Shown one piece after another: positions 26,180 through 36,000 of a stretch of 64,000 nucleotides of DNA (positions are counted from its first letter, which is position 1; every line of letters begins with the position of its first letter). Below the pieces are notes generated by a model. That model had not been told where the DNA came from, did not search any database, and saw only the letters and a list, made by a program, of their open reading frames with translations. Where the stretch lies: assembly GCA_029243025.1 (NCBI GenBank), contig JAQWSU010000016.1:92439-156438 (forward strand), in the 5' to 3' direction. The position numbers were made by a program, and so were the translations under genes. The stretch comes from Pirellulaceae bacterium (GTDB lineage Bacteria; Planctomycetota; Planctomycetia; Pirellulales; Pirellulaceae).

Positions 26180-27868
26180 ATGTCCGATACGACCATTGCA
26201 GTTGCTCAACAAAAGACTTCTGATCAAACCACGGTAGATACTGCGGTCGCGGAACTTTGTGAGTCATCCCCACGTCTCACCCGCTGCTCACTCGAAAATC
26301 GCATTCAACTTGCGCATGAATGCATCCGAGGCGTCGAGTCAGTCGCAACGGAATGGGTCGAATCGGCCTGCCTTGCAAAAGGTATTCCCCACGACAGTCC
26401 CGCTCGGTCCGAAGAAATCACGACCGGTCCCGTCTCCGTGCTCCGCTATTTACGACTTTTCATCGATTCGCTCCAAGCGATTCAACGCGTCGGACAACCT
26501 CAGTTACCCGGTCCCACGCGGGAAGAACAGGGGCAGACGATTGTGCCCATCTTTCCGACCCAAAGCCTGTATGATCGGCTGCTCTTCAATCCAATGAAAG
26601 CGGAAACATGGCTTGAACCTTCCGTCTCACCGGATCAGATCTTTGGCGACAACATCTCAATCGTTTCCGGCGAAAGTAGTACGAAAGGACAAGTCTGCGT
26701 GGTACTCGGCGCAGGAAATGTATCCGCGATTCCGGCCACGGACGCATTGACCAAAATACTGCAGGACAACTGCGTCGTGTTGCTCAAGATGAACCCGGTC
26801 AACGCCTATCTAGGCACAATTTTTGAGCGATCGCTTGCCGCGTTGATCAAGGCTGGCTTTCTCCGCATTATTTACGGTGCTGCTGAAACGGGTCGCTACG
26901 CCGTTGGCCACGACCGGGTCGATGAGGTTCACATTACCGGATCGATTGATACGCATGACGCGATTGTCTGGGGACCGCGCGAGAGCCAAGCCCAGCGCAA
27001 AGCGGCCAACCAACGTGTTTTGGAAAAACGCGTCACGAGCGAATTGGGAAATGTCAGCCCTTGGATTATCACGCCGGGCAATTACTCCGACGCCCAGCTT
27101 CGTTTCCAGGCTGAAAACATTACAGCATCCATCACAAACAATGCCTCGTTCAATTGTATCGCGACCAAGCTACTCATCACCTGGGAACGCTGCCCACATC
27201 GAGCCAAATTACTGGAATTGATCGAAAATACGCTGCAAACCATTCCACCACGGGTCGCCTATTATCCCGGTGCGATGGAACGGTTCACCCGGTTTGCAGA
27301 ACAGACGCCCACCGACCACCATTTGCCGTGGACACTCCGGAAGAATATTTCGATCGAGTACGCGCCCCACCTGTTCAACGAAGAATCATTTGTCTGCGTC
27401 TGCGGCGAAGTAAGAATTGATGCCGAATCCCCGGAACAGTTCGTCCAACGAGCCGCTGAATTTGCCAATGACCGAATCTGGGGCACACTGGCTGCGGCCA
27501 TCACGGTTGCGCCCAACTTGAAGAATTCAGCGACAATTCACGAGGCAATTCGCAAGCTTCATTATGGAACGGTGGGGGTGAATCAATGGCCAGCCGTGTC
27601 GTACGCGCTGATGTCGCCTCCCTGGGGTGGATATCCTGGCTCCACGCTCACGGATGTCGAGAGCGGAATCGGCTGGGTCCACAATACCTACCTGTTAGAC
27701 CGACCACAAAAGACGGTCCTCGTCTGCCCCCTCACGATGTCACCAAAACCCATGTGGTTTTCAACGCACCGTCGTCCGGAGGCAGTTGCTTGGAAGCTTT
27801 TCGACCTCTATTGCCAACCGAGATTATCTCGGCTACCTGGATTACTGCTTCAATCGTTGCGCGGATAA
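26180..27868 (+). CDS. Aldehyde dehydrogenase family protein
   Basis: 562 residues, longer than the usual 480-500. The general-base glutamate lies in TSELGNVSPWII (about residue 288) and the nucleophile in NASFNCIATK (C325). The segment VCVVLGAGNVSAIPATDAL is the nucleotide-binding region. The C-terminal 40 residues (about 520-562) look like an extra tail. It lies 64 bases after the redoxin fusion gene on the same strand. A CoA-acylating or NAD-dependent oxidation is likely; substrate unknown. Confidence 0.85.
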   Translation: MSDTTIAVAQQKTSDQTTVDTAVAELCESSPRLTRCSLENRIQLAHECIRGVESVATEWVESACLAKGIPHDSPARSEEITTGPVSVLRYLRLFIDSLQAIQRVGQPQLPGPTREEQGQTIVPIFPTQSLYDRLLFNPMKAETWLEPSVSPDQIFGDNISIVSGESSTKGQVCVVLGAGNVSAIPATDALTKILQDNCVVLLKMNPVNAYLGTIFERSLAALIKAGFLRIIYGAAETGRYAVGHDRVDEVHITGSIDTHDAIVWGPRESQAQRKAANQRVLEKRVTSELGNVSPWIITPGNYSDAQLRFQAENITASITNNASFNCIATKLLITWERCPHRAKLLELIENTLQTIPPRVAYYPGAMERFTRFAEQTPTDHHLPWTLRKNISIEYAPHLFNEESFVCVCGEVRIDAESPEQFVQRAAEFANDRIWGTLAAAITVAPNLKNSATIHEAIRKLHYGTVGVNQWPAVSYALMSPPWGGYPGSTLTDVESGIGWVHNTYLLDRPQKTVLVCPLTMSPKPMWFSTHRRPEAVAWKLFDLYCQPRLSRLPGLLLQSLRG

Positions 27869-27969
27869 GTCTGGTCGACGACAATCAGAAACTGCGTTAG
27901 GTTATGAAGTATGGATGGCTAAAACACCGCAAAGGCGGATAACTAATCGAATAAAGGAGTTCCTTGGCG

Positions 27970-28731
27970 ATGGCGAGACAGCAACTTTTCTACGACAGCG
28001 TGATTCCACTCACGGTAAAGAAACACAAAGATCTTTCGATCGAACGTGTAAACTATGAGTTTACGCGCGAAGTCAATTCGGTCCCTCTGACCGCTGTCGA
28101 AATCCCCCGAGCTTCGCGCGAATTCACCATCGTCTTCGCCGGAAGCGACGAGATTGTTCCGGTCGTCGTGTTGGGTATCGAAGATAAACAAAACATCTAT
28201 TTGACCGATGACGGGAAATGGTCTGCCAATTATGTTCCCGCCTTTGTCCGCCGCTACCCGTTTGTTTTTTGGCAAGGCGAAGATAAGACAAAGTACACGC
28301 TTTGCGTCGATGAAAAATGGGAAGGCTGCAACACAGAAGGACGTGGCGATCGATTGTTTCAGGATGACGAAGAACGCTCCCCCTACCTGACCAAAATGCT
28401 AGGATTCCTGGAAGAATATCAGCTTCAACATCAGCGAACGCGAGCCTACTGTCAGCGATTAAAAGAACTCGAAATTTTGGAGCCGATGCGCGTCGACTTT
28501 ACGCTGGGCGGTGGTGAAAAACGCTCCCTGGGTGGATTCATGGCCGTCAGCCGTACGAAATTGAAGGAACTGCCCGCCGAAAAGTTGGCTGAGCTCGTGA
28601 AAACCGATGAACTGGAACTCACCTATGCTCATCTGACCTCAATGGATAACTTTTCGAATATGCTGGCAAAATCGCTGCAAACCAACGGAACTGCGGCCGA
28701 AGCGAGCCCAGCCGAAGAAACCGCCGAATAG
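27970..28731 (+). CDS. SapC-family protein
   Basis: About 253 residues. The block GKWSANYVPAFVRRYPFVF is characteristic of SapC, a family first met in S-layer gene clusters and common in proteobacteria with unknown biochemistry. The C-terminal stretch (LGGFMAVSRTKLKELPAEKL) also fits. There is no signal peptide, so it is probably cytoplasmic. An AAAGGAG lies ten bases before the ATG at 27970 and four before a TTG at 27964. No S-layer genes are nearby, so its role here is open. Confidence 0.85.
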   Translation: MARQQLFYDSVIPLTVKKHKDLSIERVNYEFTREVNSVPLTAVEIPRASREFTIVFAGSDEIVPVVVLGIEDKQNIYLTDDGKWSANYVPAFVRRYPFVFWQGEDKTKYTLCVDEKWEGCNTEGRGDRLFQDDEERSPYLTKMLGFLEEYQLQHQRTRAYCQRLKELEILEPMRVDFTLGGGEKRSLGGFMAVSRTKLKELPAEKLAELVKTDELELTYAHLTSMDNFSNMLAKSLQTNGTAAEASPAEETAE

Positions 28732-29210
28732 TCGATTGTCGAACGGTAGTGGCATCCGCCTCGTTCTGTCGGACCGCAAGAATCGCTTGGGCTGCATCGC
28801 GTTAGGACGCTTGAGCCGTCACGGCAGAAAAGCCGGGAAGCTTCGGTTCGTTATCACCGATGGTGACGAACCGAAGAGCGGGCTAACTTCGCGCCGGGAA
28901 GCGTGACAGGTCGGGGCAAATGGCCCTGAGTGGAATTCAGCTTGTTTTGGCAAGCGTGACCCGACCAAGGACGTGCGGACCAGCAGGCCGTCCGATCAAA
29001 ATAGCTTCTGAACTGAGGCTTTCAACTCAGCTTCGCTGAGACCGTCACAAGCCCCATCGACCGCTTTCAGCAGCGATCCGATGAATCATTGAACCTGCTA
29101 GAAGCAATCTACAATCCGCCCCATCGCTAGCCGCAGCGAATCAGAGCGGCTAAAAAGGAGGCTGTTCACAGTTCCCCTTCAACCTTCCTTTTCGTTGGGA
29201 ATTCAGATCG
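28732..29210. other. 480-base gap with a strong hairpin
   Basis: No credible frame is present. Besides the hairpin at 28841-28876 there are two copies of GCCGGGAAGC (28832-28841 and 28893-28902) around it, hinting at a structured RNA or a small repeat element. No T-run follows, so it is not an obvious terminator. Confidence 0.45.
28841..28876. other. Long near-perfect hairpin
   Basis: An 11-bp perfect stem (CTTCGGTTCGT at 28841-28851 with ACGAACCGAAG at 28866-28876) encloses a further CACC-GAT-GGTG stem, with only a TAT bulge between them. It could be RNA structure, a protein site or a REP-like element. Confidence 0.6.
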
Positions 29211-29474
29211 ATGTCTGAAGAAAGAAATCAGCTGAACAATTTAGTGACGGAACTCAAGAAACAACGGGACGAATTAGCGATTCAAATCGATTCGGGTAAA
29301 GCCGAAGTCAAAGAAGAGTGGGCCAAGATCACGGCACAACTCGATCAGCTATCCCAAGATTACGAACCCATCAAAGATGCAGTCGGTGAATCTACCGAAG
29401 GCATTTTGAGTGCGTTCAAGGTCGTGGGTAAAGAGATTCAAAACGGTTTTCACCGCATTCGAAAAACGCTTTAA
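29211..29474 (+). CDS. Small coiled-coil protein preceding the UbiB kinase
   Basis: 87 residues with heptad-like charged and leucine spacing (LVTELKKQRDELAIQI; WAKITAQLDQLSQDY). There is no signal peptide or membrane segment. I do not recognise the family. It ends 27 bases before the ABC1 kinase gene, so the two are probably co-transcribed and the protein may help or regulate that kinase. The C-terminal GKEIQNGFHRIRKTL is basic and amphipathic. Confidence 0.75.
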   Translation: MSEERNQLNNLVTELKKQRDELAIQIDSGKAEVKEEWAKITAQLDQLSQDYEPIKDAVGESTEGILSAFKVVGKEIQNGFHRIRKTL

Positions 29475-29501
29475 TTCCCTCTCGAAGACAGGTGATACGG
29501 G

Positions 29502-31160
29502 ATGGTTGAACTAACATCAATCCCACAGTTTGTTCGCAATTCAGGTCGCTTTCGCGAGGTGACGTCGGTGATGGCCAAATACGGTTTGGCCGGCTGGCTG
29601 GGGAATGTGCGGGCCGACTGGGTTCAGCAATTGTTCCGCGCCCAGGACGGCTCTCGTTTGGGCGATCTGCCGATCGAAGTACGGATTCGCTCGGCATTGG
29701 CCGAACTGGGCACAACATTCATTAAGCTCGGGCAAATCTTGAGCACACGTCCCGATCTTATCGGCCCCAAGCTGGCAACCGAATTGAGCAAATTGCAATC
29801 CGGAACACCCGCTGACAACATTGACACCGTGCGCGCCCTCTTCGACGAGGAGTTTGGCTGCACTCCCGAAGAGATATTCTCAAGCTTTGAAGAGGCCGCA
29901 TTCGCGTCTGCTTCGATCGCTCAGATTCATCGAGCGACGTTATCGGGTGGCCAACAGGTCGTCGTCAAAGTGCAACATCGGGGGATTCAATCTCGCATTG
30001 AAAACGATCTTGAGATCATGTTGGAATTGGCTAAGCTCGCCGAATCTTTCGCACCAGGGATTCAAAAATTCCAGCCTGTGAATACGGTCACCGAATTCAG
30101 TCGCACGCTAAAACGAGAGCTTGATTTCGAGCGAGAAGCTCGCAACCTAAAGCATTTCACGCATAATTTTTCCAAAGCTGACAGAATCCGTTTTCCCGCG
30201 GCCTATCCAGAATCATCATCGCGTCGTGTGCTGACCATGGATTTTCTTGATGGCATCGGTCTCTCTGACACCTCGGCTTTAAACGCGGCGGGCTACGATT
30301 TAAGCGCAATCGCTAAACGGGGTGCAACCATGTTCGTAGACATGATCTTCCGCGATGGCTTCTATCACGCCGATCCTCATCCCGGAAATCTGCTGGTCCT
30401 TCCCAACGAAGTCATTGGCGTTCTCGACTGCGGCATGGTCGGAAACATTGATGAGGAGCTTCGTGAGCAAGTCGAGGACATGCTACTGGCAGCGGTCGAT
30501 GAAGACTCGGATCGTCTTGCTGAGATCGTCGTACGACTGGGACAGGTTCCACAGGATCTCGATCGCAGTGCGCTCAACAACGATCTATCTGACTTTGTCA
30601 CCGACTATCGCAGCCAATCACTGGACCAATTTGATTTGAGTGGAGCCTTGAACGCAGTGGTCACGATCGTGAGGAAACACAGCATCATCCTCCCGGCACG
30701 CATTGCCTTACTCCTCAAAGTGTTGATCATGCTAGAAGGTACTGCTCGACAGTTGAGCCCCCAATTCAGCTTGGCCGAACTCCTCGAACCCTATCGCGAA
30801 CAGGCCATCCGGCGTCGGTTGTCCCCGACTCGAATGTGGCGCAAACTCAACACGGCCTATCGCGACTGGAACCATCTTGTAGAGATCTTACCCGTTGATT
30901 TGGCTGATATTCTTGGCCGCATGAAACAAGGTCGCTTCGATATTCATTTGGATCACCGCCGACTGGATTCGACGGTCAATCGACTCGTATTGGGTATCGT
31001 CACTGCAGCACTGTTCGTCGGATCAGCAACGCTCTGGAGCAGTCAAGTCCCTCCGAAACTTTGGGGTTATTCGATACCCGGCGCGACGGGCTGTCTGGTC
31101 GCCGTCTTACTGGGTTTTCGTCTCCTACACGCCATTCGACGATCTGGCGATTTGGATTAA
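29502..31160 (+). CDS. ABC1/AarF/UbiB atypical kinase
   Basis: 552 residues with the hallmark KxGQ segment FIKLGQILSTRPDLIG, the alanine-rich loop AAFASASIAQIHRA replacing the P-loop, the lysine strand VVVKVQHRG, and the catalytic/metal region FYHADPHPGNLL and VLDCGMVG. The last about 60 residues hold two hydrophobic helices (LVLGIVTAALFVGSA; ATGCLVAVLLGFRLL), as in UbiB, which anchor it in the membrane. Members support ubiquinone or other isoprenoid-lipid metabolism as ATPases. The start ATG at 29502 follows an AGGTG. Confidence 0.93.
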   Translation: MVELTSIPQFVRNSGRFREVTSVMAKYGLAGWLGNVRADWVQQLFRAQDGSRLGDLPIEVRIRSALAELGTTFIKLGQILSTRPDLIGPKLATELSKLQSGTPADNIDTVRALFDEEFGCTPEEIFSSFEEAAFASASIAQIHRATLSGGQQVVVKVQHRGIQSRIENDLEIMLELAKLAESFAPGIQKFQPVNTVTEFSRTLKRELDFEREARNLKHFTHNFSKADRIRFPAAYPESSSRRVLTMDFLDGIGLSDTSALNAAGYDLSAIAKRGATMFVDMIFRDGFYHADPHPGNLLVLPNEVIGVLDCGMVGNIDEELREQVEDMLLAAVDEDSDRLAEIVVRLGQVPQDLDRSALNNDLSDFVTDYRSQSLDQFDLSGALNAVVTIVRKHSIILPARIALLLKVLIMLEGTARQLSPQFSLAELLEPYREQAIRRRLSPTRMWRKLNTAYRDWNHLVEILPVDLADILGRMKQGRFDIHLDHRRLDSTVNRLVLGIVTAALFVGSATLWSSQVPPKLWGYSIPGATGCLVAVLLGFRLLHAIRRSGDLD

Positions 31161-31228
31161 TAACAGAGAACCCTCAGCAGGCCAGCCGACATCGATCTCG
31201 AGAAGCGGCTGGAAAATCACCCGGCTAA

Positions 31229-32599
31229 TTAAACCAGTTCAGCGACAGGCATCACGCCCGCATCCAAAAGATACTGAGGACGTCCGCTCAAGTCATCAAC
31301 CGTTGCCGACTGGATATCGATCCCCAGATTGTGATAGAGCGTCGCGAAGATTTCCGCAAACGTCACGGGACGTTGCTGAGCGTATTCGCCCAGGCGATTT
31401 GTCGCTCCAATCACTTGCCCAGCTTGCATGCCACCCCCTGCCATGAGGGCAAAAGAGACTTGCGGCCAGTGATCACGACTATTCATCTTATTAATTTTCG
31501 GGGTGCGTCCAAACTCGCCCCAGACCACAACCGAAACATCGTCGCTTAAACCGCGTTCATCGAGATCCTGAAGCAGAGCCGATAGTCCTTGATCCAACAG
31601 GGGAGCTTCCTGTCGAGTTCTTGGGAAATTCAATCCGTCTCCCCCATGCCAGTCCCAGCGACTGTAATTCATTGAGACGACACGAGCACCGGCCTCGACA
31701 AGTCGGCGAGCGATCAGAAAATTTTGAACCATCTTGGGCGCGCCATCACGTTGATAGGTTGGATCATTCTTTCCGTATCGCTCGACAATTCGAGGATCCT
31801 CCTGAGAAACATCAAGCGCCTCGACAAGCTTTGATGAAGTCAAAATCGACAACGCCTGCTCAGTAAACGAATCGACTCCTAACATCGCATCCGAATGGTC
31901 AAGCTGTCGCCGAAGGCGATCAACCGATTGGAATAACCTTTGGCGATCCCCCAAACGCTCGAGCGAGATACCCTGGAGTGTCATTCCAGTTGGTTTCGCC
32001 TGTGGGTCCTTGGCCACAAGTGCCATCGGATCAAAGGCCGACCCAATAAATCCAGCGGTCCCCGGATCACCCCAGGTTCGTGTGGAGGTCGGATACATCA
32101 ATGACAAGTTGGGCGGCACCGATTCGTTCACGGCACCTTGCACTTTCGACACCCACGAACCCAACATGGGCCAACCACCGGCCGGTGGACTCTCTCGATG
32201 CGTGCGACCCGTCATACATTGAAAACCATCATGTCGACCTTCACTGCCGACCACCGATCGAATGATCGAAAACTGATCCGCGCGCTTGGCCAATTTCGGA
32301 AAAACTTCGGAGATTTCCATGCCCGGCACATTCGTGCGGATTGGAGAAAATTCACCACGGATTTCTGCGGGTGCATTTGGCTTCAAATCAAACAAATCAA
32401 GATGCGAAGGACCACCCGGCAAATAAACATTGATCACGGCTTTGTGAGAACGGCCTGTACCTGCCTGCGCCTCCAGCTGTAACAAGTTGGCCAACGAGAG
32501 CCCCCCTGCAGCCATCCCACCAACCTTCAAAAATCCTCGACGGGAGATACCGTCACAATGAGTTGCGCGGCGGTCGCGATGACCAAGTATGTTTAACAT
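31229..32599 (-). CDS. DUF1501 Tat-exported protein
   Basis: About 456 residues. The Tat signal ISRRGFLKVGGMAAGG lies near the N-terminus and the body shows the DUF1501 (sulfatase-like alkaline phosphatase superfamily) features NVYLPGGPSHLDLFDLKP and VVVWGEFGRTPKIN. In planctomycetes these proteins are very numerous and usually paired with a DUF1549/DUF1553 cytochrome protein; no such partner lies beside this one. The ATG at 32599 has AGGAG upstream, so the longer frame to 32737 is not used. Substrate unknown. Confidence 0.92.
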   Translation of the reverse strand: MLNILGHRDRRATHCDGISRRGFLKVGGMAAGGLSLANLLQLEAQAGTGRSHKAVINVYLPGGPSHLDLFDLKPNAPAEIRGEFSPIRTNVPGMEISEVFPKLAKRADQFSIIRSVVGSEGRHDGFQCMTGRTHRESPPAGGWPMLGSWVSKVQGAVNESVPPNLSLMYPTSTRTWGDPGTAGFIGSAFDPMALVAKDPQAKPTGMTLQGISLERLGDRQRLFQSVDRLRRQLDHSDAMLGVDSFTEQALSILTSSKLVEALDVSQEDPRIVERYGKNDPTYQRDGAPKMVQNFLIARRLVEAGARVVSMNYSRWDWHGGDGLNFPRTRQEAPLLDQGLSALLQDLDERGLSDDVSVVVWGEFGRTPKINKMNSRDHWPQVSFALMAGGGMQAGQVIGATNRLGEYAQQRPVTFAEIFATLYHNLGIDIQSATVDDLSGRPQYLLDAGVMPVAELV

Positions 32600-33043
32600 T
32601 GCATTTCTCCTGAATCGGGCGTTCCCGAATTTTAACCCTTCTGTTCGGCCGCCGCAAAGTGCAGAGTCGGCAATTCGGTCGCTCTGCTGCGAAAATCGTT
32701 GTAAAAAGAGGTTGAGCTTTCCCAATAAGCCGATCATGCCTGGTCATCGCAACGAGCACTGGGAAGCGGACCGACGGAGAGCGGAGCCAGCGTGGACGCG
32801 ACCAGGCTTTCACGACATCACCTTAAAAAGGCTCCTTATTCCATTCCTGAATTCGTAGTCAAACGCTCGTTAGGTGATAACAATCGACTCGAATTGTGCC
32901 ATCCTTCATCCTCCACCCGTTTTTTGGTAGTCACACACAAATAACGCAGATATCATGCTTGCAGACCGGTTTCAAAGTGGAAACGGACCCTGTGGATGGA
33001 ACAATCAACCTCCGGAACTACAACTACACGGCGATAAAATATA
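32600..33043. other. Divergent intergenic region before the giant gene
   Basis: About 440 bases between the DUF1501 start and the giant-protein start. I see no gene. Promoters for both are expected here, but no matching hexamers stand out. Confidence 0.4.
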
Positions 33044-36000
33044 ATGCGGCGACGAAATAAAACACGAAAGCTAAAGCTCTTGCCGGAGTCTCTTGAACAA
33101 CGAATTGTGCTCGACAGCACAGTGGTCCTGAATGAGGTCATGTACCATCCGGCAGACAACCCAAGCCTTGAGTACGTCGAGCTGTTCAATCAGATGGGCG
33201 TCGACATGGACATCTCCGGTTGGCACCTAACCGAAGCGATTGAATACACCTTCCCACCACGCACCGTCATTCCCCGTGGCGAGTATCTGGTTGTTTCTCG
33301 CCAGCCAGACGCCCTGAGAGAGGCAACCGGGGTCGGTTCCCTCGGACCCTTTGCGGGAAAGTTGGCCGATGAGGGTGAGACGCTCAGACTACTCGACCGC
33401 AACGACCGACAGCTCGATTCCCTCCGTTATTCGAATGGGGGCGATTGGCCACTTGCCCCTGACGGGCTGGGCGCATCACTTGCAAAAATCAATCCAAATT
33501 CGACCAGTGGCCCGGCGGCACATTGGGCGAGCAGCATCCTGGTGGGTGGCACCCCGGGGGTGTCGAATTTTGGCGAGGCGACCGGTCTGCAAGATGAGGT
33601 TCGTCAGACGCTCGTCACACTTGAGCACGCCTGGCGAGTAGAGGATCAGGGGAATGATTTAGGCGAGGCTTGGCGCGAGCTTGGGTTGGATGACCAGCAA
33701 TGGACGCACGACTTACCGGGACCCTACTATGCTGGTTCAGCTGTCCTCGCGGGTGCAGAACCGACCATTTCCCCGGACGTCACTGCCAGCGCCTCCTCAG
33801 CGCTGCCAGGCCAGGAAGCTCAAAACATCGTGAACGGTTCCGGACTGATCGGTAACTCGCACGTCGTCACTCCGCCGGTCGAAAACATGTGGTTGTCAAA
33901 CGGTAATTTTTTCGCGGTGGAACCCGACATCGATCCTGAGATCCGCTTCGATTTAGGCACCGAGCGGGCGATCGACACGATGCGTGTTTGGAACTTCAAT
34001 CATGTTGACGAGGACTCCTGCTGTTTAACGCGAGGCCTCGCCACAGCCGATATTTGGGTGGCAGGTGATGATGAGAATTTTGAGTTATTGACTGACAACC
34101 AACATTTCACCAAAGCCTCAGGACTAGAAAACGATTTCTTTCAAGACATCGATTTCGATGGAATTCGAGCGCGGCATATTAAGATCGACGTTGACACGAC
34201 CAACGGCGTGGCCAACCACGGCGACCCGCTGCAATTCGTGGGACTCAGTGAAGTTCAGTTTCTCGTGCAAGAGCCCGCTGGAACCACCGAGTTGAACCTG
34301 GGTCCAACCACCCATTACTTCCGCACTGATTTTGAGTTTGGACTTGCTCCCGGGCGAACGCAACTTGTCCTTACCCCATTCTTGGATGATGGAGCGGCCA
34401 TCTACCTGAACGGCGTTGAATTGTATCGCCAGAACCTGCCCGACGGACCTATTTCCTCGGATACCTTGGCTCGATCGTCAGTGGATGCCAACCGTTCCGC
34501 ACCGATCGTTATTTCGAGTGAACAGTTGCGAATTGGAACCAATCTACTCGCCGTCGAAGTCCATCAGGCCGAGCCTGATGACAAGGACATGGCCTTTGGT
34601 CTTGAGTTAGCGTCGATCACAGCTCCGCCTTCATCGATCGATTTCGATGCTTTGCCACTCGCGATCAACGAAATTGCTGCCGCCGGTTCAGCTCAGATGT
34701 TCACCGAGCTTCAGAATTACGGTAGTTCGACCCTCGACCTCAGTGGCATTCAACTGGTGATTGGTGACAAACGACACACGATTCCTGCAGGCACTCAACT
34801 TGGAGTAGGCGAGCGTACCGTGATCGATTTGGCTGCCACGAATCTGACCGGCACCAGCGGCGAGCGGTTGGCGATTTACTCGTCCGACAGCAGCCTGATT
34901 CTCGACACGGTTGAGATTCAGTCTTTGCCGCAAGGGCGTTCTCCAGACGGAACCGGACCAATTCGATTCGCGAGTGAGACAACGCCAGGCGCGGCAAATC
35001 AATTCGATTTCGAAGATCAGATTGTGATCAACGAAATCATGTATCACTATCGCCCCAATGCGCCAGACGCGGGCACAGATGCAACTTTCACACAATCGAC
35101 CCTCATCGATTTGGAGTCCGAATGGCGGTACGACGACAGCGGAACCGGACTCCCATCCGATTGGTACAAGACTTCCCATGAGGCATGGCCTGCAGGTCCG
35201 GGATTACTGGGATTTGAAACGAGCCAGGTGATCTCTCCTGGCATCGGCACCGAGTTGCATAAAAACGATTTCTTCGCCTACTACTTCGAGACTCATCTTG
35301 AAATCGGCGAGTTAGATTTGAATGCGACCGACGAATTCCAGTTCCAGTATGCAGTGGATGACGGAGCCATCTTCTACGTGAATGGAACCGAATTCCATCG
35401 GTTCAATATGCCGGATGGAGAAATCACACCCAGCACACGTTCGGCAAGTTCGATTAACAACGCCATCCTGAGCGACACGCTGACCATCCCCAAAGAGCTA
35501 CTCCAGTCAGGAAGTAATCGAATTTCGGCTCAAGTGCATCAACGAGTGGCAACAAGTAGTGATCTCGTCTTTGGCGGAAAAATTTCAGCCGCGACCATCA
35601 TCGATCCGGGCACACCTGCCACGCCCTACTCGACGAACGACGAGGAATGGATCGAACTATACCATCGTGGCTCTGAGCCGATCGATCTCTCCGGCTGGCG
35701 ATTCGACACAGGCATTCGCTTTGAATTCCCGCAAAAATCGCAGATGCAACCGGGCGATTACTGGATCATCGCTAGAGATGCGGAAGCGTTGCAAGCCAAG
35801 TATCCTGAAATACAAGTCGTTGGTGAATTCGACGGGCGGCTCAACAACCAAACCGAACAGATCCGATTACTGGACAGCCGCGGAAATCCCGCCGACGTTG
35901 TGACCTATTTTGAAGACGGCCAGTGGCCAGCTGCGGCGGATGGCCGCGGCTCAAGTCTCGAGCTGCAGAATCCGAACGCAGACAACGCGGTGGGACTCGC

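Noticed and set aside
32600..32737. N-terminal extension of the DUF1501 gene
   Set aside because: The AGGAG plus ATG at 32599 puts the Tat motif at the right distance; a longer form would hide it.
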